Assembly: GCA_023374045.1 (NCBI GenBank)
Contig: CM041778.1
Span: forward strand, 365,464,831 to 365,528,830
Direction: 5' to 3'
Origin: Limonium bicolor
Taxonomy: Eukaryota; Streptophyta; Magnoliopsida; Caryophyllales; Plumbaginaceae
Length of the DNA: 64,000 nt
Both the position numbers and the translations under genes were made by a program. This document shows, one piece after another, positions 1-11,830 of this stretch. Below the pieces are notes generated by a model. That model worked only from the letters and a program-made list of their open reading frames with translations, was not told the origin of the DNA and searched no databases. Numbering within the stretch: the stretch's first letter is position 1; every line of letters starts with the position of its first letter.

Positions 1-2008
1 TGATATTTATACTGGCCCCCATGTCGCATAAACCGCTTCCACAGTCCACTCCACCTATAAAACACGGGATAACGGGATTTCCCGGATCTGTTTGTTTGGG
101 AGGGAGTGCTCGAAGAAGGGCAGCAGAGCATTCCTCCGTGAGGTGAACTGTTTCTTTTCCAGGTTTTCTTTTTCTTTGTTAAGAGATCCTTTAGAAACTT
201 GGCGTAGTTGGGCATCTCTTGCAAAGCATCGATTAGAGGTATGTCGAGAGTCAGTTTCTTGAAAATGCTCAAGAATTTGGAAAACTGTTCATCTAGGTGC
301 TTCTTTTTCATCCTGTTGGGAAATGGGAGTTCACTGTTTTTAGGAGAGGAAGATGGAATGTCGATAGTTATTTGGGATGGAGATGGAGTAGCAGGAATAG
401 GAACTTGGATTTCTGGAGGAGGTGAGGCTGGATTGGTTGTGTCTTCATCATTGATGTTGGCCTCTTCTTGATTTTCTTTTTTTTTCTAGTAGCAAGCTCT
501 CTTCCACTCCTTAGGGAGATTGCACTCAAGTTTGCTGATTGGAATGTGCCATCTTCTACAAGGATTGAATTTGCTTGCTCTCTTGGATTGGGGTTAGTTT
601 GTGAAGGGAGTTGACCAGGAGGTCTTTGTTGGGTGAGTAGTTGTTGAATCTGGGACTGCAAGGCTCTTTGGTCTTTGCGAAGGGCTGCGACCTCCTCTTG
701 CGTGTCTCGGGACTTACCCATCATTGCTTTAAACATCTCTTGCATTTGGGACATTTCAGATTCAGGATTCGAAGGAGGTTGAGTCGGTCGACTCGAAGAA
801 GCATCATTGCCATAAGGCTGTTGCTGATACTGCCTTTGGGCTCCTTGAAAATTGGACTGAGGTCTGTAATTTTGAGATGGTTGTAGTGTATGTGGGTTTT
901 GGATATTGTCGGTGTTTGAGTAGCGAAGATTGGGTTGCATGTTACGTTGCCAAGGTTGTCTGTACCCTGAATTGTTGGTGAGATAGTTTGCTTCCTCTGC
1001 TGCTTTTAATTCTTGTAGTTGGGGGCACTGTTCATAATCATGAGGCCCACCACATTGCGTACAAGAAATATCAGGAGATGATCGGGATAGAGAAGCATAG
1101 CCTGGAGGGATTGTAGATGAACGAGAAGTCATCAACTTTGCTTGTTGGGGGTAGGAGTTCATCGCCATCTGCTCAACTACTTTCTGCAGAGTACTTACTT
1201 TTGTTGCCTGCTGCGCATTACTCTCCATGAGTTGCTCATGGCTTTTCATTAGCTGGTCAAACTTGTTGTCACTTTCCCCAACATGGTATAAGCCTGGAGT
1301 GCCACCTCTTGATCCACCTGTGGCCCAGTCTCTAATCTCCTCGCAGAGGGATTCTATGCCATTCAGAAACTGTGCTCCGGGCTTTTTCAAAATGTCAGCA
1401 CCTAAAGAGGATAGTACCATTGTTTTACACGAACCAATTAAGCCTTTGTAGAACAATTGTGATACTTGCTCTTTCGTGAGACCATGGTGAGAACAAGTAA
1501 GTAGTAGTCCTTTGAAACGGTCCCAAGTTTCACAGATGTTTTCCGACCCTGGCTGCTTGAAATTATAGATTTCAGCAATCATTTCCAACGTTCAGCTCGG
1601 GGGCAGGAATTTGTCGTAGAACTTGGTGGCCATTTCATCCCAAGTACCAATGGTACTTGGTGTAAGACTGTGATACCACTTACTCGCATTTCCCGTCAGG
1701 CTGTGAGGGAATAATGACAGTCTTGCGTACTGGAGTACTGCGTCGGTCGCAGTTAACTGTTGACATGCTGCAAGAACTTGGTAACATGTAATAGAGCTTC
1801 GTCAGGACAGGAGCCGTCGAACATCCCTAACTCCTTTACGCATCGGATCTGATGATATGGCTTTAGCTTTTGCCACTCATCATATTCGGATGGGGTAAGG
1901 TGGGGAAGGATGATGGCAGGCTGTTGTCCTTGATTAGACGGCCTATTGATATTTCGAACTGTCGCTGGTGAAAATGCCATGTCTGCTTCCGGGTTAGATT
2001 CTATCACT
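1..2008 (-). pseudogene. Athila gag and protease start (decayed, runs off window)
   Basis: The longest open piece is 1588-368. It covers the second half of the Retrotrans_gag domain (motif ICETWDRFKGLL), a zinc-knuckle-like CTQCGGPHDYEQC at about 1065-1025, a Q/P-rich linker and the AISLRSGREL motif at about 510. Upstream (2000-1590) the same domain continues in pieces, with WYHSLTPSTIGTWDEMA recognisable at about 1690-1630; a stop interrupts it just before the ORF at about 1592, and the piece at 2000-1753 ends at a stop. Downstream of 368 the frame shifts; the conserved stretch KFLSIFKKLTLDIP is readable at about 290-240, and CDMGASIN, the aspartic protease active site, at the window edge (about 27-3). 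The product would be the particle protein and processing protease. Several stops and frameshifts make it a pseudogene. Confidence 0.82.
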
Positions 2009-2013
2009 GTGGC

Positions 2014-4251
2014 TGTAACACCCCCAAACACTGGCCTAGGAGTTAGGGGTATTACACGCCGCGTATTATTACATAATAACGCAAGGCTCGAATAAACAAA
2101 CTTATACATATAATCAAATAAGGCCCAAACGAATACTTGAATAAAGTATAAACCAAAATGATGTCGTAACATCTCAAAGTTATTACAGAACCCACCAAAA
2201 CGAATATCAAAAGCAAGAGCTAACTGAAGAGGCCCAAAGGCTCAAATTCAAATACAAAGTCTCCAAGTACGAAATAACAAAACAAACTAAACTCTAGAGC
2301 TGAGCAAAGTGATCCTCGCTGATCAATCTACAATGTTAGATAAAGTAGGGGAATGAGCACACAACTATGCCCAGTAGATGACTAACTTCATCAACCACAT
2401 GCTCAACATTTAAGAATCGACAAAACAGAAGGAGTCGCAAGGAGTCCATAGTCATATCAGAAAATAGAAGCAGAAGTCCACACAAATAAGAACCAAACAG
2501 AGTCAGAAACAGACGGAATCAGAAAACAGAGCGGGACACTAGTTGATCACGGCATACAGACAGAACGAGCAACCAGCTCGTGAACAGAACGAGGAAACCT
2601 CACTCGTAAACAGAACAGATGAAACACCTGTGAACAGAACGGGGAACATCACCCGTGAACAGAAGGATCCTACATAGCGCGCTACGAGACAGCGAGACCA
2701 GCCATCCAAAGGTTCAGACACAGAGATAACTAGGTCCCAAAACAGAAGCTTAAAACAATTAAGCATATGTGCACCAAAGGCACCAGAAAGCACATAATTA
2801 GCTTGGAAATCAAGGGGAAACCAACCCCGCAAACGGAAGTCAAAACGGAGCTCAAACGAGCAAGTTATGATCAAAACAGAAGCCCGTCCGAACTTGGGTC
2901 CGGACATCAATGTTCGGACACAAGTTGAACCTTAAAACAGAGGCAGAGACAGAGGTGTCCGAACATCAAAGCTCGGACTGATGTTCTGACGCTTTTCGGA
3001 AAACCAATACGTGTAGAGTCCGAGCTTGTGTCCGGACATCAATGTTTGGACACAAGTCGAAGCAAAATCAGAAGAATAAGAACAGTGTGTCCGAACTTCT
3101 GTCCGGACTTACAAGTTCGGACACCATTCGAGACTTGTAAGTCGGACTCGTCCTCGCACCCCGTCCGAACATCGAAGCTCGACGGAAGTTCGGACACGTC
3201 AAAAAGTTCAGAAATATGAAGCGCGAAGGGCGTGTCCGAACTTCCAAGGTCGGACGAAGTTCGGACGCGCCGAAGACTCAGAAAACAGAGGCGATTTTTA
3301 CACAAACAGAGGCACCAAAACAATGTCAAAACATTATGAGTTTGCAGAAAACAACCTTGGGGGTTTGTAGTTAACAAAACAACGCAAACGGACTGATTCG
3401 CAAACACAACGCAGAGACAATTCACACATTGAAACTAGAATTTGAAACGCCCCAAGGCTGAACACACTAATCGAATCAATCAGCCACCTACCTCAATTAC
3501 AGCAGAGACGAAACCCCAAATCTGACGCAGAGTCCAAACCAACGCAGACCAATAATGCAGACCCGAACACTGATTCTGCCAACGGAATCGTAGAGAGACC
3601 AACCGCAGAAGAAATAGAACGGCACAGGAGCCAACGCTGAATCACAATCAGATTGTAGAAACCTAAATCAGAATGAGAGCAGACTTCCCAATTGCAGAAT
3701 TGCACAAGAACAAACTGACGCCCTTACCTGAAACTGTCTACGGATTCGCAGAGCACGCCAACAGCAGTAGAGATCGACAGAGAACGTCGGGAGAATTCAC
3801 TGATTACAATCAGATTGCAGAGAAGGGAATTAGGGATTGGAGAAGTTCCCAAAACTGATTGCAATACCAAACAACGAAACACCAACCTGATTACGAAGAG
3901 AACAGCGAGACAAAGAAGAGTTCACAGCAGCAGCCAAGTCCCCAATCAGCAGCACTTGGACAGATTGATGAAGAGCAAAACGTGAAGAGAGAAGAGGGAG
4001 AAGAAGGAAGGCACCACGTCTCTGAGGAACTGATCGGGAATAAGGGATTTGAATAGAACGTGATTAACATCACGATAAGAGAAGCCTTAATATCTCTTAA
4101 TTGATAAAAAATCCCTTACCTGAAAATAAATAACGAAAGACCTCCACCCCTGACTTTAATCCAAAGGACTTCCATGTCCTAAATTAAGATTAAACCAACT
4201 TAAAAATAAGTTGTGACGAAATAAAATATAACCAAATCTTGGGTTATAACA
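2014..4251 (-). repeat. 3' LTR of the chromovirus
   Basis: 2238 bp, matching 8890-11142 over its whole length. By eye the two copies differ by scattered substitutions and short indels at the level of a few per cent, for example an extra 15 or so bases in total around 9270-9300 of the other copy. On the coding strand it starts TGTTATAACCC (4251) and ends GGGGTGTTACA (2014). It contains a cluster of short dyad motifs at 2886-3265 (separate entry). Open frames within it are not genes. Confidence 0.95.
2886..3265. repeat. Hairpin-motif array in the 3' LTR
   Basis: About six spaced copies of GTCCGAAC or its complement GTTCGGAC, many as inverted pairs such as TGTCCGGACATCAATGTTCG (about 3030-3050). 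Single-strand folding would give a row of short stems. The same array is in the 5' LTR at 9768-10158 with several substitutions. Function is not known; the position in the middle third of the LTR is shared with the unrelated-sequence arrays in LTRs A, B and E. Confidence 0.75.
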
Positions 4252-4270
4252 TCACCTCCCCCTTAAAAGA
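4252..4270 (-). other. Polypurine tract of the chromovirus
   Basis: On the minus strand TTTTAAGGGGGAGGTGA lies directly against the 3' LTR start TGTTATAAC. It follows the GAGGACGAAATTC stretch (about 4285-4272) that usually precedes the tract in chromoviruses. It would prime plus-strand DNA synthesis during reverse transcription. Confidence 0.88.
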
Positions 4271-4296
4271 ATTTCGTCCTCGAAATTAAAACGTAC

Positions 4297-4632
4297 CTAC
4301 TGCTCGAAGAGGGCGGGAAACTTAGAACGCACTTCGCTTTCGACCTCCCAGGTCGCCTCCTCTGACTGACCCGACCACTGCACCTTCACCAAGGGCATGG
4401 TCTTACTCCGGAGCTTGCGAACATCCCGGGCTAAAATCCTCGAAGGCACTGCCTCGAACGTGAAGTCCTCCCTCAACTGAAGCGGACTGAAGTCAATCAC
4501 ATGCGACGGGTCCGGAATATATTTCCTCAACATAGACACGTGGAACACATTGTGAACACCAGCCAACGACGGTGGCACAGCTAAACGGTAGGCAACCGGT
4601 CCGATCCTCTCCAGGATCTCAAAAGGACCCAC
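4297..4632 (-). pseudogene. Integrase C-terminal end and chromodomain
   Basis: The frame starts with GPFEILERIGPVAYRLAVP, the conserved GPF/Y module of the integrase C-terminus, followed by VHNVFHVSMLRKY and, near the end, VKVQWSGQSEEATWEVE, a chromodomain-type sheet and helix with W and E/TWE residues. The stop codon is at 4297-4299. A chromodomain directs integration to particular chromatin in this clade. The frame is offset from the upstream integrase frame at about 4660, a frameshift in or just after the sequence KVSQFEELFGLG (residues expected to read toward KGKLSPRFVGPF). Confidence 0.88.
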
Positions 4633-5552
4633 AAAGCGAGGGCTAAGCTTGCCTCTCTTCCCAAACCGAACAACTCCTCGAACTGGGAAACCTTCAGATA
4701 CACATGATCGCCCACCTCAAACTCTAGAGGTCGCCTCCTCTGATCGGCGTAGCTCTTCTGACGACTCTGAGCCACAAGCAAGCGCTCTCTGATAGACTGA
4801 ATCTTGCCCACAGCATCCTGAACTAACTCTGGACCAATCACGGCTCTCTCCTTCAGATCATCCCAACAAATGGGTGACCATCTCCTGCCATACAAGGCCT
4901 CAAACGGAGCCATCCCGATACTGGTCTGGAAGCTATTATTATACGCAAACTCTATCAATGCAACGTGCTGATCCCAGCTGCCCCCGAAGTCCAACACACA
5001 TGCTCTGAGCATGTCCTCAAGGACCTGATTCGTCCTCTCTGTCTGACCATCTGACTGAGGATGATAAGCTGAACTGAAAGACAACTTCGTCCCCAAAGCC
5101 TGATGCAAACTCTGCCAGAATCTGGACACGAACCTCGGATCTCGGTCAGACACAATAGAAGCTGGGACTCCATGAAGGCGTACTATCTCGTCCATATACA
5201 ACTGTGCTAGACGGTGCAAACTGAAGGTCTTCCGGACAGGCAGGAAGTGAGCGCTCTTCGTGAGCCGGTCCACAATAACCCAAACGGCATCGAAACCTCT
5301 CGGAGTCTTAGGCAGACCCATGACAAAATCCATACCGACGCTCTCCCACTTCCACTCCGGAACGGGAAGAGGCTGAAGCAAGCCAGCTGGTCTCTGATGC
5401 TCTGCCTTGACCTGCTGACAGGTCCTACATCTGGATACAAAGTCGGAGATGTCCCTCTTCATATTACTCCACCAGAATGTCTCACGTAGATCCCGGTACA
5501 TCTTCACACCTCCTGGGTGTACCGAGTATGGAGCTCCATGGGCCTCCTGCAT
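4633..5552 (-). pseudogene. Integrase core of the chromovirus
   Basis: The zinc-binding region is readable at the start: H in EAHGAPYSVHPGG and the pair CRTCQQVK. The catalytic D-D-E set follows: VGMDFVMGLPK (first D), IVSDRDPRF (second D) and QTERTNQVLEDML (E, about 5020). It would insert the reverse-transcribed DNA. The piece is open from 5552 to the frameshift near 4660. Upstream it is separated by another frameshift from the RNase H to integrase linker (5910-5553). The ATG at 5552 is an internal methionine, not a real start. Confidence 0.9.
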
Positions 5553-5910
5553 AATCTCGCCTCAAAGCGTCGTCTGCCGGCACACAAACACGGTCTCTGA
5601 ACCTCAAGCAGCCATCCTCTGAAACTCTGAACTCAGACTCCTGACCAGCAGCAATCTCATCTCTGATCTTACACAAACTGACATCGAGCTCCTGACTGGC
5701 CTTGATCCGGTCGATTAAGGTAGGCTGAATCTGAAACGCTGCTAACACCCCAGACCTCTCTGGACGGACGACCCAGACACCCATACGCTGCAACTCGAGA
5801 GCAGACCTCTGCACCCCAGACAAAGACAAACAGCTCCAGACGGACCCCCCTACTGAGCGCATCAGCAACCACATTCGCCCTACCCGGATGGTAGAGGATT
5901 TCCAAATCAT
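5553..5910 (-). pseudogene. RNase H to integrase linker, frameshifted
   Basis: After the RNase H end motif ADALSRG (about 5870) the frame shifts and continues here. The readable part has [18 protein letters not shown] and the conserved stretch GCLRFRDRVCVP, the usual approach to the integrase zinc finger. A further frameshift at about 5570-5560 is needed to reach the integrase piece. It is only a segment of the polyprotein. Confidence 0.8.
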
Positions 5911-6349
5911 AATCGTGTAGTAACTCTAGCCACCTCCTCTGCCTCAAGTTCAACTCCTTCTGAGTGAACAGATACTTGAGGCTCTTGTGATCTGTATACA
6001 CCTTGCACGCCGCTCCATACAGGTAGTGCCTCCAAATCTTCAACGCAAAGACCACAACAGCTAACTCCAGGTCGTGGGTCAGATAGTTCTTCTCATATGG
6101 CTTCAACTGACGAGAGCCATATGCTACTACCTTCCCATGCTGCATCAGAACACACCCAAGTCCCTTATGGGATGCATCACAGAAAACCTCTAGTCCGTCA
6201 TTATCCTCTGGGAGGGTCAGAATCGGCGCAGACGTCAACCTCCTCTGCAGCTCCTGAAAACACAGCTCACATGTCTCACTCCACTCGAACTTCACATCCT
6301 TCTGCAGTAGACGAGTCAAAGGGGTCACTAGCTTGGAGAAGCCCTCCAC
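5669..6349 (-). pseudogene. RNase H domain of the chromovirus
   Basis: The start [16 protein letters not shown] is the connection domain. The RNase H core follows: [17 protein letters not shown] (first Asp), a Glu in [26 protein letters not shown] and [15 protein letters not shown] at the end. It would degrade the RNA strand of the hybrid. The open frame carries on past the domain out of frame to 5669, so only 6349-5880 is meaningful. The ATG at 6349 is not a real start: this piece is joined to the RT piece by a frameshift at about 6355. Confidence 0.9.
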
Positions 6350-6660
6350 AAACTTACATAGTAGCCCGCTAATCCAAGGAAGCTACGAATCTCTCCAACA
6401 TTAGTAGGCCTGGCCCACTCAGTAATAGCTCTAATCTTCTCCGGATCTACGGAGATACCATCCTTGGAGACAACGTGTCCCAAGAATACCACCTGATCCA
6501 ACCAGAACTCACACTTCTTCAGCTTCGCATACAGCTCCTTCTCCCTCAGAGTCTGGAGAACAGTCCTCAAATGCCCCTCGTGCTCCTCAGCACTCTTGGA
6601 ATACACCAAGATATCATCTATAAACACCACGATGAACCGGTCTAGATAGGGCTTGAACAC
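6328..6660 (-). pseudogene. Reverse transcriptase, second half
   Basis: It contains the catalytic motif [11 protein letters not shown] (about 6610-6580), followed by [14 protein letters not shown] and [11 protein letters not shown]. It is separated from the first half by a single in-frame stop TAA at 6664-6666, where relatives have Asn in [10 protein letters not shown]. The last ten codons before 6328 are out of frame after a shift near 6360. Confidence 0.92.
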
Positions 6661-6663
6661 CCG

Positions 6664-8574
6664 TTACATCATGTCCATAAACACCGAAGGCGCATTCGTC
6701 AGACCGAATGGCATCACTAGGAACTCGTAATGTCCATAACGAGTCCTGAAGGCGGACTTAGGCACGTCGTCTGCCTTAATCCTCAGCTGATGATAACCGG
6801 ACCTCAGATCGATCTTCGAAAACACCTTAGCTCCTGCTAACTGGTCGAATAAATCATCTATGCGCGGGAGAGGGTACCTATTCTTAATGGTAACCTTGTT
6901 GAGCTCCCTGTAGTCAATGCACAAACGCATGCTACCGACCTTCTTCTTAACAAATAACACCAGCGCACCCCAAGGCGACACACTAGGGTGAATGAAGCCC
7001 TTGTCCAACAACTCCTGCAACTGAACCTTCAACTCCTTGAGCTCAGCAGGCGCCATGCGGTATGGGGCCTTAGAAATGGGCTGAGTCTCAGGTGCGAGCT
7101 CGATCGAGAACTCCACCTCTCTGACAGGGGGAAGCCCAGGTACGTCATCCTGGAACACATCTGGAAAGTCTCTGACCACTGGAATCTCCTCCAACTTCGC
7201 ATCCTTGCGAACCTCAGGGATGTAACACAGATATCCCTGGCATCCCTTCCTCAGAAAACGAAACGCCTGCATAGCTGATATAACTGGCGGCGAGCACGAG
7301 AGTCCATTCCCTGCTACAACTAGGCGGGGCTGACCCGGCTCCTCAAAAGTGACTCTCGAAGCCGCACAATCAATGTGGGCATGGTGCGCAGCAAGCCAAT
7401 CCATGCCCAGAATCACATCAAAAGTAGTCATCTCCATCGGGATGAGGTCAGCACACAGAATCCTATCCTTGACTAACACAGGACTAGCTTTACAAACAGA
7501 ATTCAAAAGCATAGAAGAGTCCCTAACCAATGGACTATGCACACATAACTCAACACCCAGAGGCACAACAGGCAAACCGAGCTCACCCACTAACTCAGCA
7601 GAAATAAAAGAGTGGGTGGCTCCAGAGTCAAACAAACAGAAGACAGAACGAGAAGACAGCTGGAGAATACCTGTGATAACTTTGTCAGTAGATCGGTCTC
7701 TCTCTCCAGCCATCGCGTACACTCTGGCCTGGCCCTGGGGCTTCTTCTGCTCAGCCCGGTCTCGATCTCTAGACCCAGATGCAGATCCTCCAGCTCCACC
7801 TCCAGAGCTACCCCTGCTCCTCTCAGCCCGAGAGCAGTCAGCTATCCTATGCTCCAAGGACCCACACTTGAAGTAGGCTCCGGACTTCCTGTAGCAGTCC
7901 TGGCCTCGGTGAAACTTGCCACAGACCTGGCACTTCGGAGCGGGAGCTGACGAAGACGAACCACCTCTATCTCTCGAACGGTCCCCAGAGCGGTCTCCAG
8001 CCCGGTCTCCAGTCGACTGCTTCTTCTGAGAAGCAGGCTGATCCCTCCTATCACTCTCGTCGGACCTCTGCTTCCTCTTCTGGTCCTTCCCGCCAGACTG
8101 GCGGCCCCTCAGATCAGCCTCTACCAACAGGGCGACATCAGCAACGTCCCCGAAGGTCTTGTGACGCAGCGGCGTCACAACAGAGCGAATGTCTGGCCTC
8201 AGACCGCTCTCAAACTTCCTGGCCTTCCTATGCTCGTCCGGCTCAGGTGCAAACTTCGACAGACTGATGAACTTCCTGACATACTCCTCCACACTCATAT
8301 CGCGTCCCTGGTGAAGCCTATTGTACTCCAAGATGCCCTGATCCTTATACACGTCGGGGTAGAACTGTTTGTTGAACTCCCTAGTAAACTGCTCCCACGT
8401 CCAAGGCTGTGGGAATCTCCCCATCACAGACCTCCACCACTCCTTGGCTTCGGCCTTGAAAAGAAAGGTGGTGAAGTCCACCTTCTGCTCCTCCTCAGAG
8501 CCCATAACACGCAGCAAGTCCTCCACCTTCGACAGCCAATGACTGGCCTCCTGGGGATCTCCTGCCCCATCGAA
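6664..8574 (-). pseudogene. Gag (most), protease and first half of reverse transcriptase
   Basis: One long open piece after the gag stop at 8575-8577. Gag core: [11 protein letters not shown] and [17 protein letters not shown]. Two zinc knuckles follow, [13 protein letters not shown] and [14 protein letters not shown]. In the second the first Cys is Tyr (codon 7873-7875, a TGC to TAC change), so that knuckle should not hold zinc. The protease has [12 protein letters not shown] (about 7630-7595). The RT first half has [32 protein letters not shown] and [12 protein letters not shown]. Together with the other pieces this was one gag-pol frame. Confidence 0.92.
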
Positions 8575-8778
8575 CTACGGCGGCTTCAGCTTCATGAACT
8601 CCTGAAGCGCCTTCACATTTCTCCCTCCAGCATCTGCCCCAGCTGGGCCTGCTCCACCAGCTGGTCCTCCTCCAGCTGGACCACCCCCTGCAGCCATGGT
8701 CTGCATGAGTTGCGTCATGAACTGCTGAATAGCATCACCCACATTTCCTGGAGGGTTCGTTGCTCTTCTTGGCGGCAT
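8575..8778 (-). pseudogene. Gag N-terminus of the chromovirus
   Basis: Starts at ATG 8778 with PPRRATNPPG and continues through a Gly/Pro/Ala-rich stretch to KALQEFMKLKPP. The TAG stop at 8575-8577 falls where relatives read straight on into FDGAGDP, so it is a nonsense change rather than a true end. The start is about 90 bases downstream of the primer site, a normal leader length. Confidence 0.85.
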
Positions 8779-8869
8779 TCTGAAAGTCCAACAGCAAGCA
8801 GTTAAACTCAGACACTATCACTGACGTTTCTGACTGACTGACTATCTTAAAATCCCAGTAGATTAGAAC

Positions 8870-8884
8870 CTGGCTCTGATACCA
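8870..8884 (-). other. Primer-binding site, initiator tRNA-Met type
   Basis: The minus strand reads TGGTATCAGAGCCAG, complementary to the 3' end of plant initiator tRNA-Met. It lies five bases (TTTAG) after the end of the 5' LTR. This fixes the orientation of the LTRs: the coding-direction 3' end is the TGTTACA side. Confidence 0.93.
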
Positions 8885-8889
8885 CTAAA

Positions 8890-11142
8890 TGTAACACCCC
8901 CAAACACTGGCCTAGGAGTTAGGGGTATTACACGCCGCGTATTATTACATAATAACGCAAGGCACGATTAAACAAACTTATACAGATAATCAAATAAGGC
9001 CCAAACGAATACTTGAATAAAGTATAAACCAAAATGATGTCGTAACATCTCAAAGTTATTACAGAACCCACCAAAACGAATATCAAAAGCAAGAGCTAAC
9101 TGAAGAGGCCCAAAGGCTCAAATTCAAATACAAAGTCTCCAAGTACGAAATAACAAAACAAACTAAACTCCAGAGCTGAGCAAAGTGATCCTCGCTGATC
9201 AATCTGCAATGTTTGATAAAGTAGGGGAATGAGCACACAACTATGCCCAGTAGATTACTAACTTCATCAACCAGCATGCTCAAAACATTTTAAGAATATC
9301 GACAAAACAGAAGGAGTCACAAGGAGTCCATAGTCATATTAGAATATAGAAGCAGAAGTCCACACAAATAAGAACCAAACAGAGTCAGAAACAGACGGAA
9401 TCAGAAAACAAAGCGGGACACTAGTTGATCACGGCATACAGACAGAACGAGCAACCAGCTCGTGAACAGAACGAGGAAACCTCACTCGTAAACAGAACAG
9501 ATGAAACACCTGTGAACAGAACGGGGAACATCACCCGTGAACAGAAGGATCCTACATAGCGCGCTACGAGACAGCGAGACCAGCCATCCAAAGGTTCAGA
9601 CACAGAGATAACTAGGTCCCAAAACAGAAGCTTAAAACAATTAAGCATATGTGCACCAAAGGCACCAGAAAGCACATAATTAGCTTGGAAATCATAAGGG
9701 GAAACCAACCCCGCAAACGGAAGTCAAAATGGAGCTCAAACGAGCAAGTTATGATCAAAGCAGAAGCCCGTCCGAACTTGGGTCCGGACATCAATGTTCG
9801 GACACAAGTCGAACCTTAAAACAGAGGCAGAGACAGAGGTGTCCGAACATCAAAGCTCGGACTGATGTTCGGACGCTTTTCAGAAAACCAATACGTGTAG
9901 AGTCCGAGCTTGTGTCCGGACATCAATGTTCGGACACAAGTCGAAGCAAAATCAGAAGAATAAGAACAGTGTGTCCGAACTTCTGTCCGGACTTACAAGT
10001 TCGGACACCATTCGAGACTTGTAAGTCGGACTCGTCCTCGCACCCCGTCCGAACATCGAAGCTCGGACGGAAGTTCGGACACGTCAAAAAGTTCAGAAAT
10101 ACGAAGCGCCGAAGGGCGTGTCCGAACTTCCAAGGTCGGACAGAAGTTCGGACGCGCCGAAGAGCTCAGAAAACAGAGGCGATTTTTACACAAACAGAGG
10201 CACCAAAACAATGTCAAAACATTATGAGTTTGCAGAAAACAACCTTGGGGGTTTGTAGTTAACAAAACAACGCAAACGGACTGATTCGCAAACACAACAC
10301 AGAGACAATTCACACATTGAAACTAGAATTTGAAACGCCCCAAGGCTGAACACACTAATCGAATCCATCAGCCACCTACCTCAATTACAGCAGAGACGAA
10401 ACCCCAAATCTAACGCAGAGTCCAAACCAACGCAGACCAACAATGCAGACCCGAACACTGATTCTGCCAACGGAATCGCAGAGTGACCAACCGCAGAAGA
10501 AATAGAACGGCACAGGAGCCAACGCTGAATCACAATCAGATTGTAGAAACCTAAATCAGAATGAGAGCAGACTTCCCAATTGCAGAATTGCACAAGAACA
10601 AACTGACGCCCTTACCTGAAACTGTCTACGGATTCGCAGAGCACACCAACAGCAGTAGAGATCGACAGAGAACGTCGGGAGAATTCATTGATTACAATCA
10701 GATTGCAGAGAAGGGAATTAGGGATTGGAGAAGTTCCCAAAACTGATTGCAATACCAAACAACGAAACACCAACCTGATTACAAAGATAACAGCGAGACA
10801 AAGAAGAGTTCGCAGCAGCAGCCAAGTCCCCAATCAGCAGCACTTGGACAGATTGATGAAGAGCAAAACGTGAAGAGAGAAGAGGGAGAAGAAGGAAGGC
10901 ACCACGTCTCTGAGGAACTGATCGGGAATAAGGGATTTGAATAGAACGTGATTAACATCACGATAAGAGAAGCCTTAATATCTCTTAATTGATAAAATAA
11001 ATCCCTTACCTGAAAATAAATAACGAAAGACCTCCACGCCCTGACTTTAATCCAAAGGACTTCCATGTCCTAAATTAAGATTAAACTAACTTAAAAATAA
11101 GTTGTGACGAAATAGAATATAACCAAATCTTGGGTTATAACA
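8890..11142 (-). repeat. 5' LTR of the chromovirus
   Basis: 2253 bp, the partner of 2014-4251, with the same TG...CA ends. It should hold the promoter and polyadenylation site of the element, but I could not place a transcription start. Its hairpin-motif array is at 9768-10158. The flanking GTGGC (11143-11147) is the second copy of the target duplication. Confidence 0.95.
9768..10158. repeat. Hairpin-motif array in the 5' LTR
   Basis: Same array as 2886-3265. It keeps GTCCGGACATCAATGTTCGG at about 9781 and 9916, and the inverted pair TCCGAACATCGAAGCTCGGA at about 10048-10067. In the other LTR that last site has lost a G (CTCGACGG at 3179), so the pairing is better kept here. Confidence 0.75.
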
Positions 11143-11147
11143 GTGGC

Positions 11148-11260
11148 AGCTATGTTTTGTTGAGTTCGTTTCTACCTTAGAGTGCGCAGAAAGGTTCTCT
11201 CAATCTCTGGGATGTAACTAACCGTGTGATCATTAATATTTTCTGGGAGGCTGTGCGACC
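11148..11260 (-). pseudogene. N-terminal end of Athila gag, right of the insertion
   Basis: Reading on the minus strand across the removed chromovirus gives a frame that continues into VIESNPEADMAFSP (about 2000-1975). Here the pieces ERTFLRTLR and KRTQQNIAATV are seen, separated by a TAG stop at about 11177-11175. RTLR followed by a variable stretch is common near Athila gag starts, but I cannot fix the start codon. Confidence 0.6.
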
Positions 11261-11389
11261 GGGTAAAAGGCATTCACCACTCAAAACAGCAAAAGAACCT
11301 TGTGACGTGATAAAATAAATAAAAATGGACAGAAATAGGGAGGGGAAAATTAAACAGTTAAACAGAAATAATTCAAAATTTAAGAACTA

Positions 11390-11830
11390 CTCTTTTTTTA
11401 GAATTAAATTACTGGAACTAAAATGACAAAGGAATTTAAATAACTGAATTTAAATGACAAAAAATTTAAATGACAGAATTTAAATGTTAGGATTTAGTTG
11501 ACAAAATTTAAATGACAGAATTTAAATTATTGAATTTAAATGTTAGTAATTAGTTGACAGAAATTTAAATGACAGAAATTAAATGTTAGGAATTAGTTGA
11601 CAGAATTTAAATGAAAGGAAATTAAATGTTAGAAATTGGTTTACAGAATTTAAATGTTAGTAGTTAGTTACAGAATTTAAATGACAGAAATTTAAATGTT
11701 AGGAATTAGTTTACTGAAATTTAAAGGACAATGGAAATTTAAATAACTGGAAATTAAATGACAGCAAATTTAAATGACTGAAAAAATAAATAACTGTAAA
11801 GTAAATGCGATATTTAAATTGCTGGAAGAA
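11390..11830. repeat. Degenerate AT-rich tandem repeats in the Athila leader
   Basis: Many variants of AATTTAAATGACAGAATT and AATTTAAATGTTAGGAATTA follow one another with a spacing of roughly 30-40 bases. They lie between gag and the primer site, i.e. in the untranslated leader. No coding potential is seen in 11260-11982. Confidence 0.8.

Larger units (their letters stand above)
2014..11142 (-). mobile_element. Complete Ty3/gypsy chromovirus (Tekay/Del-like) with target duplication
   Basis: A full-length element of 9129 bp. It has two LTRs of about 2.24 and 2.25 kb, a tRNA-Met primer site, gag, protease, reverse transcriptase, RNase H, integrase and a C-terminal chromodomain, then a polypurine tract, all on the minus strand. 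The 5-bp target duplication GTGGC is seen at 2009-2013 and 11143-11147. Removing the element rejoins the interrupted Athila gag frame exactly. The LTRs start TGTTATAAC and end TGTTACA in the coding direction. The chromodomain and the two-knuckle gag place it in the chromoviruses; Tekay/Del is my inference from LTR length and ends. The polyprotein has at least two stops and several frameshifts, so it is now defective. Confidence 0.95.

Noticed and set aside
2539..2910. Open frame of 123 codons in the LTR, and its copy at 9421-9794
   Set aside because: Both lie in non-coding LTR sequence, differ by a frameshift between copies and have no known motif.
7349..8805. Plus-strand open frames of 112-214 codons at 7349, 7612 and 8161
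   Set aside because: They are antisense to the chromovirus gag-pol, whose motifs are clear on the minus strand.
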